This document shows positions 21,316-31,125 of a DNA stretch of 64,000 nt, piece by piece (positions within the stretch are counted from its first letter, which is position 1; every line of letters begins with the position of its first letter). Origin of the DNA: Streptomyces violens. Its GTDB lineage: Bacteria; Actinomycetota; Actinomycetes; Streptomycetales; Streptomycetaceae. Location: assembly GCF_000717745.1 (NCBI RefSeq), contig NZ_JOBH01000005.1:62001-126000 (forward strand). Reading direction: 5' to 3'. A program made the position numbers and the translations under genes. A model generated the notes under the pieces. That model had not been told where the DNA came from. It did not search any database and saw only the letters and a program-made list of their open reading frames with translations.

Positions 21316-22824
21316 TCAGCCCGCGAACCAGCGCACCGGCTCCGGGCGCAGGTTCTCGTAGATGTGCTTGCTCTCGCGGTACTCGTCCAGGCCGGCCGGG
21401 CCCAGCTCGCGGCCGATGCCGGACTTGCCCATGCCGCCCCACTCCGCCTGCGGGAGGTAGGGGTGGTAGTCGTTGATCCACACCGTGCCGTGGCGCAGCC
21501 GGGCGGCGACCCGGCGGGCGCGCGCGGTGTCACCGGACCACACCGCGCCGGCCAGGCCGTACTCGGTGTCGTTGGCGAGCGCGACGGCCTCGTCCTCGGT
21601 GGTGAAGGTCTCCACCGTCAGGATCGGCCCGAAGGTCTCCTCGCGGACCACCTTCATGTCGCGGTGGCACTGGTCCAGGATGGTCGGCTGGTAGAAGTAG
21701 CCGCCCTCGGGGCGGACGTCGCTCGGCTTGGGGCGCGAGCCGCCGCAGCGCAGCCGGGCGCCTTCCTTGAGCGCGGACTCGACGTACGCCTCGACCTTGT
21801 CGAGCTGCTGCTGGGAGACGAGCGGGCCGCACTCGACGCCCTCTTCGGTGCCCCGGCCGAGCTTGATGCGCTCGGCGCGGCGGGCCAGCTCGGCGACGAA
21901 GCGGTCCTTGACCGACGCCTGGATGATCAGGCGGGCACCGGCCGAGCAGACCTGGCCGCTGTGGATGAACGCGGCGTTCAGCGCCTGGTCGACGGCGGTG
22001 TCGAACTCCTCGTCCGTGGAACAGGCGTCGGCGAACACCACATTGGGGTTCTTGCCGCCCAGCTCCAGCGCGATCTTCTTGGCGCCGGACACGGCGGCCG
22101 CACCGGCCTTCGTACCGCTGACCAGGCCACCGGTGAAGGAGAACAGGTCCACGTCCGGGTGCTCGGCGAGGCGCTGGCCGACGGGGACGCCGGCGCCGGT
22201 GACGATGTTCGCGACGCCGGTCGGCAGACCGGCCTCCACCAGCAGCTTCACCAGGTGCACGGTGGACAGCGGGGTGACCTCGCTGGGCTTGATCACGAAG
22301 GTGTTGCCGGCCGCGAGGGCGGGGGCGACCTTCCAGCTCGCCTGCAGCAGGGGGTAGTTCCAGGGCGTGATCATCGCGCAGACGCCGACCGGCTCGTACA
22401 CGACGACGCTGTGCACGTCCTCGCTGCCCGCGTCCACGACCCGGCCGCCGCTCTCGTTCATCACGAGGTCCGCGAAGTACCGGAAGGCATTGGTCACGTC
22501 GTCGACGTCGACCCGGCCCTCCTCCAGGGTCTTGCCGGTGTCCCGGCTCTCGATCAGCGCGATCTCCTCGCGGTCCCGCTGCAGGAGGTCCGCGACGCGG
22601 CGCAGCAGCGCGGCCCGCTCGGCGGCGGCCGTGCGCGGCCACTCACCGGCCCCGCCGCCGAATGCCCGGGACGCGGCGGCGACCGCCGCGTCCACGTCCT
22701 CGACGCCGCCTTCCGACACGGTCGCCAGCACCGTCGCATCGGCGGGGTCGAGGACCTCCCGCGTGGCGTCGGATGCGGCGGCGCGCCACACCCCGTCTAC
22801 GTGAATGGTCTCGATTGCCGACAC
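21316..22824 (-). CDS. betB: Betaine-aldehyde dehydrogenase-type aldehyde dehydrogenase
   Basis: This 502-residue ALDH oxidises an aldehyde, probably betaine aldehyde to glycine betaine, with NAD(P)+. Key motifs are the TPWNYPLLQASWK substrate/cofactor region, FTGGLVSGTKAG, the general-base Glu in LELGGKNP and the nucleophile Cys in SGQVCSAGARL. Length is normal. It heads the minus-strand osmolyte operon. The 263-base upstream gap should hold the operon promoter. No BetI-type repressor gene is adjacent. Confidence 0.9.
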   Translation of the reverse strand: MSAIETIHVDGVWRAAASDATREVLDPADATVLATVSEGGVEDVDAAVAAASRAFGGGAGEWPRTAAAERAALLRRVADLLQRDREEIALIESRDTGKTLEEGRVDVDDVTNAFRYFADLVMNESGGRVVDAGSEDVHSVVVYEPVGVCAMITPWNYPLLQASWKVAPALAAGNTFVIKPSEVTPLSTVHLVKLLVEAGLPTGVANIVTGAGVPVGQRLAEHPDVDLFSFTGGLVSGTKAGAAAVSGAKKIALELGGKNPNVVFADACSTDEEFDTAVDQALNAAFIHSGQVCSAGARLIIQASVKDRFVAELARRAERIKLGRGTEEGVECGPLVSQQQLDKVEAYVESALKEGARLRCGGSRPKPSDVRPEGGYFYQPTILDQCHRDMKVVREETFGPILTVETFTTEDEAVALANDTEYGLAGAVWSGDTARARRVAARLRHGTVWINDYHPYLPQAEWGGMGKSGIGRELGPAGLDEYRESKHIYENLRPEPVRWFAG

Positions 22825-23013
22825 GTCCGCTCAGCCTTCCACTTTCACTTGCCGTCTTGTGCCCGCTGGTTCACACCAGCAACATCGACCCCTCCCCCCT
22901 TATCCGGTCCTCATGCGCAAAACTTCACGGAAGGTGACCGGGGTCACGGATTTACTGGCGAGTTGCCCAAGCTTGTCCCGTTTTCGCGGATCGGTGTCGT
23001 CTACAGCGGGGTA

Positions 23014-23064
23014 GAAAAAAGCGAGCCCGTACCGCTCACCGTGAAGTGAGCGATACGGGCTCGC
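23014..23064 (-). terminator. Rho-independent terminator after mdh
   Basis: A 19-bp inverted repeat with one mismatch (23021-23039 and 23046-23064) is followed, on the minus strand, by a run of six T (complement of gtagaaaaaa at 23011-23020). It starts 24 bases after the mdh stop. It is one of the few hairpins here with a true U tract. Confidence 0.85.
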
Positions 23065-23087
23065 GCTGTCCCCCGAGGGGGAACGGA

Positions 23088-24483
<1,396 letters not shown>

Positions 24484-25608
24484 TCAGGGCGCGGTGGCGG
24501 GGGCCGACGCGGTGCCCGCAGCGGCTTCCGGTTCGGTGCAGCTCTGGTAGCCCGCGTTCGTCGTGCCGCACGCCCTGACCTTCTCCGGCGCGCCGCTGAC
24601 CCGCACCATCGCGGTGTACGCCGAGCCGTCCCGGCCCGCCTTCGCCTCCTCCGTACGGCCGCCGGAGGTGACGGTGGCGCGGTCGCCCTGCGCGGCGCCG
24701 GTGAGGCGGGCCCAGGCGGTACCGCAGACCTTGCTGTACCGGACCTCGATCAGCGCGCCGCCCATGACGCCCCGGGACGGGGTCGTGGCGTGCGTGCCGC
24801 CGCAGCCCATCTCCTCGGGGTCCTTGCCCGTGCAGCCGGCGCCGCTGCACTTCACGCCGGCCGGCAGGTCGGGCGCCGCGGACTCGGTGGGCGCGGGCGC
24901 CGGCTTCGCCTGCTGCCCGCCGCCCCCGCCACCTAGCAGCAGCACGGCACCGGCGATCAGCAGCAGCGCTCCGACGACGCCGGTCACGAACATGGTGATA
25001 CGACGGCGGCGCTCGGGGTCGGGGACTGCGGGCGGCGCTGTGGGCGGAGTTGTGGGCGGTGCCGTGGGTGGCGGGGCGGGCGGGGCGGGCGGCGGGCCGA
25101 CGCGCTGGTGCGGCAGTCTCGGCGCCGCGGGCGCTGCGGGCACGCCGGGCGCTTCCGAGGCGGCGGGTGCCTGCGACGCGACGGGCGCTTCCGGCTCGCC
25201 GCGCGCCGGGGCGGCGGCCACCCCCGATCGCTTGCCGAGGCCCCCCTTCGGCTCGTCCGGCGCCGGGCCGAACTCGCCGAGCGCGGCCCGCGCCTGGGCC
25301 ACCCGGATCGCCTCCATCGTGACGTCGTGCCGCATCTCCGAGCGGCTCCACGCCCGTTCGGCCAACTCCCACATGGTCGTGAGATGGCCGGTGTGCGCGC
25401 CCGTCACCTCGGCCAGCGCCACCACCGCGCGCTGCGGCGGCAGCAGCCGCCCGTTGAGGTACCGCTCCCACGACGTCTTGCTGTAGCCGGTACGGTCCGC
25501 GACGGCCGATATGCTCAGGCCGCTGCGCTCCACCTGCCTGCGTAACTGTCCGGCGAACTCCCGCACTTGCGGATCGAGTTCCTCCGGTAGCGCCCTCCAG
25601 CGAGGCAT
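24484..25608 (-). CDS. Membrane-tethered XRE helix-turn-helix protein with extracytoplasmic DUF2690 domain
   Basis: This 374-residue protein has an N-terminal helix-turn-helix (about residues 15-70, LSISAVADRTGYSKTSWERY), a long Ala/Pro-rich linker, basic RRRR and one transmembrane helix (about 204-226). The outer domain has four cysteines (SGAGCTGKDPEEMGCGGTHA, KVCGTAW, VRACGTT) and matches DUF2690. It looks like a one-component transmembrane sensor or a scaffold; ligand and target are unknown. Codon 22 is TTA (25543-25545), so translation may depend on bldA. Confidence 0.85.
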   Translation of the reverse strand: MPRWRALPEELDPQVREFAGQLRRQVERSGLSISAVADRTGYSKTSWERYLNGRLLPPQRAVVALAEVTGAHTGHLTTMWELAERAWSRSEMRHDVTMEAIRVAQARAALGEFGPAPDEPKGGLGKRSGVAAAPARGEPEAPVASQAPAASEAPGVPAAPAAPRLPHQRVGPPPAPPAPPPTAPPTTPPTAPPAVPDPERRRRITMFVTGVVGALLLIAGAVLLLGGGGGGQQAKPAPAPTESAAPDLPAGVKCSGAGCTGKDPEEMGCGGTHATTPSRGVMGGALIEVRYSKVCGTAWARLTGAAQGDRATVTSGGRTEEAKAGRDGSAYTAMVRVSGAPEKVRACGTTNAGYQSCTEPEAAAGTASAPATAP

Positions 25609-25787
25609 TGCCTCCCCCTATCCCCCCGAACTGCTGCGGCTACCCGTTGGGATGCCGGCAGCCAGGATGCCAGTTCCCATGGAGAGGGCGCAGGGAAGCG
25701 TTCACGCTTTGGACACGCGCCTCCGCACGCGGGGCACGTACGGAACCCTCACTTCCCTTACGCGCGCGGGGCCTTCGACCCCTGCCG

Positions 25788-26216
25788 TCAGCGCACCGTG
25801 AAGTGGACGATGTCGTCCAGGAAGGGCAGCGACAGCCAGGGCTTGGGCTGGATCATGAGCGCCAGCATCACGATGACGAAGCCGAGCCCGCCGTACGTGG
25901 CCATGTCCGTGAAGCGCGACCGCACGGCGAGCATGCCGACGGACGGCAGGACCCGCCGCAGTACCGCGCCGGCCAGCAGCGACAGCCCGATCAGCAGGGT
26001 CCCCGCCCGGAAGGCGTCGAAGGAGAGCACCAGCAGCCCGAGCGCGACACCGCCGATCACCGTGAGCAGCGGCCACTGCCGGACCGGCGCCGGCGCGTCG
26101 CCACCCGCCGCGCGCCCGCCGCCCTGCGGCCGCGCGGTGTCCTTCGTGATCAGCGGAAAGCGTCGCGTGAGGCGCTGCGGCCTGGACACCCCGTCCGAGT
26201 GCGCTCCGGCGTTCAT
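25788..26216 (-). CDS. DUF3017 membrane protein
   Basis: This 142-residue protein has a soluble basic N-terminus and three transmembrane helices (about residues 49-66, 71-90 and 107-124). It ends KPWLSLPFLDDIVHFTVR. This matches DUF3017 proteins found beside folD in actinobacteria. Function is unknown. It follows folD by 49 bases on the same strand and is probably co-transcribed. Confidence 0.82.
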   Translation of the reverse strand: MNAGAHSDGVSRPQRLTRRFPLITKDTARPQGGGRAAGGDAPAPVRQWPLLTVIGGVALGLLVLSFDAFRAGTLLIGLSLLAGAVLRRVLPSVGMLAVRSRFTDMATYGGLGFVIVMLALMIQPKPWLSLPFLDDIVHFTVR

Positions 26217-26265
26217 GCGCTGGCTGCCCTTCTGTCGTCCGTACCGTCGTCGGCCCGCCCGCGGC

Positions 26266-27120
26266 TCAGCCGGCCGCGCGCTCGGCGGCCTCGACGACGT
26301 TGACCAGCAGCATCGCGCGGGTCATGGGGCCGACGCCACCCGGGTTCGGGGCGACCCAGCCGGCCACCTCGCGCACGCCCGGGTGCACATCGCCGACGAT
26401 CTTGCCGTTCTCGTCCCGGCTGACGCCGACGTCCAGGACGGCCACGCCCTCCTTGACGTCCTCCGGCTTGATCAGGTGCGGCGAGCCGGCCGCGGCCACG
26501 ATGATGTCGGCTTCCTTGAGGTGCTTGGCCAGGTCCCGGGTGCCGGTGTGGCACTGGGTCACCGTGGCGTTCTCGGACTTGCGGGTGAGCAGCAGCGGCA
26601 TCGAGCGGCCGATGGTCACACCGCGGCCGACCACGACGACCTCGGCGCCCTTGATCTCGACGCCGTACTCGCGCAGCAGCCGCAGGATGCCGTTCGGGGT
26701 GCAGGGCAGCGGGGCCGCCTCGTTGAGCACCAGGCGGCCGAGGTTGGTCGGGTGCAGGCCGTCGGCGTCCTTGGCCGGGTCGATCAGCTCCAGGACGCGG
26801 TTCTCGTTGATGCCCTTGGGCAGCGGGAGCTGGACGATGTAGCCGGTGCAGGCCGGGTCCTCGTTCAGCTCGCGGACGGCCGCCTCGATCTCCTCCTGGG
26901 TCGCGGTGGCCGGCAGTTCGCGCTGGATGGACGCGATGCCGATCTCGGCACAGTCGCGGTGCTTGCCCGCGACGTACTTCTGGCTGCCGGGGTCCTCGCC
27001 GACCAGGATGGTGCCCAGACCCGGCTGGACACCCTTGGCCTTCAGCGCTTCCACGCGGGCGGACAGGTCGGACTTGATCGCGGCGGCGGTGGCCTTGCCA
27101 TCGAGAATCTGGGCGCTCAT
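26266..27120 (-). CDS. folD: Bifunctional methylenetetrahydrofolate dehydrogenase / methenyltetrahydrofolate cyclohydrolase
   Basis: This 284-residue enzyme converts 5,10-methylene-THF to 10-formyl-THF, feeding purine synthesis and formyl-Met-tRNA. Recognisable parts are the Lys-containing [12 protein letters not shown], the substrate loop VQLPLPKGI, the NADP-binding [17 protein letters not shown] and the conserved [16 protein letters not shown]. Length is normal. Its product 10-formyl-THF is used by PurN and PurH, encoded a few kilobases away on the same strand. Confidence 0.96.
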   Translation of the reverse strand: MSAQILDGKATAAAIKSDLSARVEALKAKGVQPGLGTILVGEDPGSQKYVAGKHRDCAEIGIASIQRELPATATQEEIEAAVRELNEDPACTGYIVQLPLPKGINENRVLELIDPAKDADGLHPTNLGRLVLNEAAPLPCTPNGILRLLREYGVEIKGAEVVVVGRGVTIGRSMPLLLTRKSENATVTQCHTGTRDLAKHLKEADIIVAAAGSPHLIKPEDVKEGVAVLDVGVSRDENGKIVGDVHPGVREVAGWVAPNPGGVGPMTRAMLLVNVVEAAERAAG

Positions 27121-27487
27121 GGCTCCTATCCTCCCGGATGACGGCGCCGGGGTACCAATCAGGGCCGGGTTCGGGAGTCGACGCGCGTAGAGGCACGTTG
27201 GTTGTCGCGAACGGACGACAGAGCTGTCCTTTCTCGGTAACAGGAACAGCACATATCGGGATCACCTGGGGACTACGGCCTCTCCTCCGCTGGACAAAGT
27301 CTTTATCCGGACTTCACGATGTTGCGACACGTGCTGTGGTCGCAGGAGGGGCCGAATGTGACGGCAGCACGCTCGGGGGAGAACACCAAGCACTCTTCAC
27401 AGCTCACGCGGCATGGTCGCGGGGGCGGTCCGGTGGCTTCCCGTAGTAACCGTCGGCCCGCCACGTCCCCGCCCGAAGGAAGCTTCC
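27121..27487. other. 367-base divergent intergenic region between folD and the RDD gene
   Basis: No gene is supported here. The region must carry both divergent promoters. The RDD ribosome-binding site GAAGGA is at its right edge. It has slightly lower GC than its surroundings between about 27230 and 27320. I see no convincing tRNA or riboswitch fold by eye. Confidence 0.35.
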
Positions 27488-28246
27488 GTGAGTTACCCTC
27501 CGCCCCCCGCCGGCGACCCGAACAACCCCTACAGCCAGCAGCCGCCCCAGCAGCCGCAGGGCCAGCCCGGCTACGGCTACCCCCAGCAGGCCCCCCAGGG
27601 CGTCCCCCCGCAGCAGGGCTACGGCTACCCGCAGCAGGCGCCGGGCGTCCCGCCGCAGCAGCCGTACGGCCAGCAGCAGCCCCCCGGCAGCTCCGTCCAG
27701 GCCAACAACGGCTACATCAACCTCGTCAGCGGCCCGGTGCTGCTCGCGACGATGGGCCAGCGCTTCCTCGCGCGACTGCTGGACGGCGTGATCGTCGGTG
27801 TGATCATGACGATCGCCATGGTCGCCGGCATGGGCAGCGTCGTCGGCATCGCCGGCAACGCCGCCGAGGAGTGCGGCAGCTACATGGACCCGGGCTATGA
27901 CGCCTGCATGAACGAGGCGGCCGCCCAGGCCAGCAGCGGTGTCGCCGTCATGTTCGGCATCCTGGGCATCTTCGCCCTCTTCATGCTGCTCTACGAGTGG
28001 CTGATGATCGGCATCAAGGGCGCCACCTTCGGCAAGATGGCGCTCGGCCTGCGCGTCGTCAAGGAGTCCACCGGCGGCGTCCCCGGCGTCGGCGCGGGCT
28101 TCATCCGCTACATCATCCCGATGGTCGGTGCCTTCCTCTGCTACATCGGCATGCTGCTGACCTACCTGTCGCCGTTCTTCGACAACAGCGGGAAGCTGCA
28201 GGGCTGGCACGACCGTGCCGCCGGCACCGTGGTGATCAAGAAGTAA
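27488..28246 (+). CDS. RDD family membrane protein with Pro/Gln-rich N-terminus
   Basis: This 252-residue protein has about 70 N-terminal residues of Pro/Gln/Tyr/Gly repeats (GYGYPQQAP occurs twice) followed by an RDD domain. That domain has LARLLDGVIVG, a cytoplasmic KGATFGKMALGLRVV and further membrane helices ending in GWHDRAAGTVV. RDD proteins have been linked to ion transport in some bacteria; a role here is not established. GTG 27488 follows GAAGGA with good spacing. A strong hairpin follows the stop. Confidence 0.88.
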   Translation: MSYPPPPAGDPNNPYSQQPPQQPQGQPGYGYPQQAPQGVPPQQGYGYPQQAPGVPPQQPYGQQQPPGSSVQANNGYINLVSGPVLLATMGQRFLARLLDGVIVGVIMTIAMVAGMGSVVGIAGNAAEECGSYMDPGYDACMNEAAAQASSGVAVMFGILGIFALFMLLYEWLMIGIKGATFGKMALGLRVVKESTGGVPGVGAGFIRYIIPMVGAFLCYIGMLLTYLSPFFDNSGKLQGWHDRAAGTVVIKK

Positions 28247-28256
28247 CCGGCTTCAC

Positions 28257-28293
28257 CGAAGGCCCCCGTCCGCACTGCGGGCGGGGGCCTTCG
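28257..28293 (+). terminator. Terminator after the RDD gene
   Basis: A 17-bp inverted repeat with one G-T wobble (cgaaggcccccgtccgc, 28257-28273, and 28277-28293) with a very short loop starts 11 bases after the stop. Confidence 0.8.
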
Positions 28294-28418
28294 CCATGCG
28301 CCCCTCGCCCACCCGCACCCCTCGTGTCACACTCCGTAACAGAATCCGCATGTCAGGCTGATTTCGATCACTCTCCGCCGTTACCCTTCCGCTGATCCAC
28401 CGGGGGAAGGAACGGCTC

Positions 28419-29162
28419 ATGTTCAGCATCATCGTGGTGCCCTCGCCGTGTGGCGGGAGCGGGGAACAGATCCGGCTGGAGCCGGGCGAGATCTTGGGGT
28501 TCGGCCGTTCGGAACGGCGCATTGACGGTGGCCGCCAACTGACCATCCCGCACTGCGGGGTCTCCCGTACGGCCGGGGAGATCACGGCCACCGGCGCGTA
28601 CTGGACGCTTACCAACCACAGCGCCCGGCAGACCTACGTCGTGGAGAACCCGGAGGGCGCGGGCGAGCACATCAAGGTCGCGCCGGGGCGGATCGGGGCG
28701 CCGGTCCCGTTCGAGTTCGCGCGGGTCGTCCTGCCCGCCGCCGATGAGCTGCTGACCTTTGACGTCTGGGCGCCGCGGCACGACTACGCCGACCCGCTCG
28801 CCGGCTCCGACGGCGGCGAGGTCACCGCCCTCGCCTTCCCGCTCGACCGCACCAAGCGCTACTTCCTCGTCCTGGCCGCGCTGTGCGAACCGCGGCTGAG
28901 CGGCGCGCCGCACGCCCCGCTGCCCACCACGGACCAGATCGTCGAGCGGCTGCGGCCGGTCTGGCCGGCCGCCGGGCGGGCCGCCGTGCAGTGGAACATC
29001 GACTATCTCGCGGTCAAGCTGCGCCTCAAACAGCCGCCGGAGTCCGCCGACTGCGGCCCGCGGCTGAACGGCAAGAAGGAGTCCGTGGTCTCCCTCGCGC
29101 TCCGCTTCGACCTCGTACGCGAGAACGAACTGGGCGTACTGGATGGGGTGCTGACGGCATGA
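28419..29162 (+). CDS. FHA-like domain protein coupled to a kinase gene
   Basis: This 247-residue protein has an N-terminal region resembling a forkhead-associated phosphothreonine-binding fold. It shows GFGRSERRIDGG, then IPHCGVSRTAGEI, about where FHA domains have GR and SR..H motifs; the classical His is not obvious. The rest has no recognised domain. Its TGA overlaps the ATG of the following protein kinase gene (ATGA). It is probably a phosphopeptide-reading partner or substrate adaptor of that kinase, which is inference from context. Confidence 0.7.
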   Translation: MFSIIVVPSPCGGSGEQIRLEPGEILGFGRSERRIDGGRQLTIPHCGVSRTAGEITATGAYWTLTNHSARQTYVVENPEGAGEHIKVAPGRIGAPVPFEFARVVLPAADELLTFDVWAPRHDYADPLAGSDGGEVTALAFPLDRTKRYFLVLAALCEPRLSGAPHAPLPTTDQIVERLRPVWPAAGRAAVQWNIDYLAVKLRLKQPPESADCGPRLNGKKESVVSLALRFDLVRENELGVLDGVLTA

Positions 29163-30589
29163 CGGATCCACGATCCGGTGTCGCGGTCCCCGTGCCGGCC
29201 GGGTTCCGCATCGGCCGATGGGAAGTGGGAGAGCCGATCGCTTCGGGGGCGTTCGGCAGTGTGTACGCGGCGCGGGCGGTGGACGGTGGCGCAGCCGGTG
29301 AACCCGCCGAGGCCGCCCTGAAGTTCCTGCCCACGGGCACCCGTACGCCCCGCCAGCTGCACCATCTGCGGGACCTCGCCGAGCGTGAACTCACCCTGCA
29401 CCGCAGGTGCCGGCAGCCGCGGCTGATCCGGATGTACGAGGCGCTCACCGTCGACGCGCCGGAGTGCCCCGACCTCGACGGCGCCACCGTCCTGGTCCTC
29501 GAACGCGCCGAGAGCTCCCTGGCCGCGCTGCTCTCACTCGTCTCACTGGTGGCACCGGGCCCGCTGCCCGGCGCCGGGACGCTGCTCGTCCAGATCTGCG
29601 AGGGGCTGGCCCAACTGCACGGCGCGGGCTGGGTGCACGGCGATCTCAAGCCCGGCAATGTGCTGCTGATGGCCCAGGGCGCCGGGTCCGCCGCCGCGGC
29701 CGGCAGCGGGGCGGCCGACGCCGTCGCGCCCGACACCGTCCGGCTCGCCGACTTCAACCTCGCCGCGGAGCTGGAGGGCACCCACGCCTACTCCCCCGCC
29801 TTCTCCACCCCCGACTACACCCCGCCCGAGCTGCTGTGGTCCGAGATCGGCGAGCGCGGCAGGCTCGTCCGGCAGAGCGCCGACATCTGGGCCTTCGGCG
29901 TCCTCGCCCACCTCGTCCTCACCGGGACCCCGCCCTTCCCGGGCGGCACGCCCGCGGCCCGCCGGGACGCCGTGCTGAGCTATGCGCAGGGCCGCGGCGG
30001 CCTGCGGCTGTCGCCCGCGCTGCCGTCCCCCTGGCGGGAGATCGTCCGCGACTGCCTGGCGCCGACACACGAGGAGCGCGCCGCACATGACGCCCCGTCA
30101 CTGCTGCGCCGTACGAAGGAGGCGGCCGGCACCGCCGCCCACGCACCGGCCCCCCGTCGACGTCTGCGCCGGGCCGTCGCCGCGGGCGGTGCCGCCCTGC
30201 TGCTGATGGCCGCGTCCGCGGGGGTCACCGCGCTGCTGCTGGGCGGCGCGTCCGGAGCCGCCCAAGAAAGCAAGGCCCCGGCCGGCTACGACCGCTGCAA
30301 GAAGGGGCACGTCTGCTTCTTCACCGAGTCGACCGGGAAGGGCGACATGTGCAGCTGGTTCGGCTTCGACGAGGACTGGCGGACCGGCACCATCTCCTGT
30401 CCCTGGAGCGGCAGTACGCCGCCGCGCTCGGTGTTCAACAACGGCGTCGACGGCTCGTACACGGCCGTCTCGTACTACCCCGGCGACGACTTCCGCGGCC
30501 GGCAGGGCTGCATCAGCCGCCTCGGCCGCACGGACCTCCCGGCCGGCCAGGAGAAACTCCGCTCCCACCGGTGGGTCAAGAGCTGCTGA
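29159..30589 (+). CDS. Ser/Thr protein kinase-like receptor with DFN motif and C-terminal I36-type domain
   Basis: This 476-residue protein begins with a kinase domain. The Gly-rich loop is IASGAFGSVYAA (about 27-38), the ATP-anchoring Lys is in ALKFLP (about 55), the catalytic loop is HGDLKPGN (about 160) and PDYTPPELLW stands for the APE region. The metal-binding DFG is replaced by DFN (about 197-199), so catalysis may be altered. One transmembrane helix (about 340-365) is followed by a Cys-rich outer domain (about 376-476: CKKGHVCFF, GCISRLG). This resembles the peptidase-inhibitor I36/crystallin-like fold of the next gene product. It looks like a receptor whose sensor is an I36 domain. 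Confidence 0.85.
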   Translation: MTDPRSGVAVPVPAGFRIGRWEVGEPIASGAFGSVYAARAVDGGAAGEPAEAALKFLPTGTRTPRQLHHLRDLAERELTLHRRCRQPRLIRMYEALTVDAPECPDLDGATVLVLERAESSLAALLSLVSLVAPGPLPGAGTLLVQICEGLAQLHGAGWVHGDLKPGNVLLMAQGAGSAAAAGSGAADAVAPDTVRLADFNLAAELEGTHAYSPAFSTPDYTPPELLWSEIGERGRLVRQSADIWAFGVLAHLVLTGTPPFPGGTPAARRDAVLSYAQGRGGLRLSPALPSPWREIVRDCLAPTHEERAAHDAPSLLRRTKEAAGTAAHAPAPRRRLRRAVAAGGAALLLMAASAGVTALLLGGASGAAQESKAPAGYDRCKKGHVCFFTESTGKGDMCSWFGFDEDWRTGTISCPWSGSTPPRSVFNNGVDGSYTAVSYYPGDDFRGRQGCISRLGRTDLPAGQEKLRSHRWVKSC

Positions 30590-30688
30590 GCGCACCCTGA
30601 GAGTTCCGAGGTACCGGCCGTCGATCCGCTCCGGGATGGTGAGGGCATGCCATCACGGGGGTGGCAGTCAACGGAGGGACGTACGACC

Positions 30689-31069
30689 ATGATGCGCAGG
30701 ATCGCGATGACGGTGGCGACGGCGGCGGTGGCCGTGGGCACGATCGCCATGGCTCCGGCGGGGGCGGCCGCACCGGCGGAGGCGGCCGGGCAGGCCGCGG
30801 CGCCCAAGGGCTGGAAGCACTGCCCGAAGGGCGCGGTGTGCCTGTACACCAAGCCGCACGGCCAGGGGAAGGTCTACAAGATCTGGGCCAACACGAACCG
30901 CAACTACAAGCACATCAGCTCGATGTGGAACAACGGGGACACCAGCCACCCGCGGGACCACGCGAAGATCAAGCGGTTCAGCAACGACTGGACCTGTCTG
31001 GCGCCCGGCTCGTGGCGCAGCGGCCTCGACTACACCGTCGACGCCGTGCGGTGGCGCAGCGGCTGCTGA
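30689..31069 (+). CDS. Secreted peptidase inhibitor I36-family-like protein
   Basis: This 126-residue protein starts at ATG 30689, 10 bases after GGAGGG. It has a signal peptide ending near AGAAAPAEA. The mature part has four cysteines (HCPKGAVCLY, WTCLAPG, C-terminal RSGC) and aromatic residues in the I36/small crystallin-like pattern. The outer domain of the kinase encoded just upstream shares the K-G-x-V-C-hydrophobic start and the ending R-W-x-x-x-C. A role as inhibitor of secreted proteases is family-based only. It may be a soluble counterpart of the receptor domain. Confidence 0.8.
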   Translation: MMRRIAMTVATAAVAVGTIAMAPAGAAAPAEAAGQAAAPKGWKHCPKGAVCLYTKPHGQGKVYKIWANTNRNYKHISSMWNNGDTSHPRDHAKIKRFSNDWTCLAPGSWRSGLDYTVDAVRWRSGC

Positions 31070-31077
31070 GCGGCCAC

Positions 31078-31119
31078 CGCGTACGGGCCCGGCGGAGCGC
31101 TCCGCCGGGCCCGTACGCG
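31078..31119. terminator. Perfect 21-bp palindrome, bidirectional terminator
   Basis: Arms 31078-31098 and 31099-31119 are perfect complements (left arm starts cgcgtacgggcccggcgg) with no spacer. It fills the 56-base gap between the convergent I36 gene and purH. Confidence 0.8.
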
Positions 31120-31125
31120 CGGTGA

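Noticed and set aside
27121..27487. Folate-type riboswitch or small RNA upstream of folD
   Set aside because: No convincing conserved core or paired stems could be traced by eye in the region.
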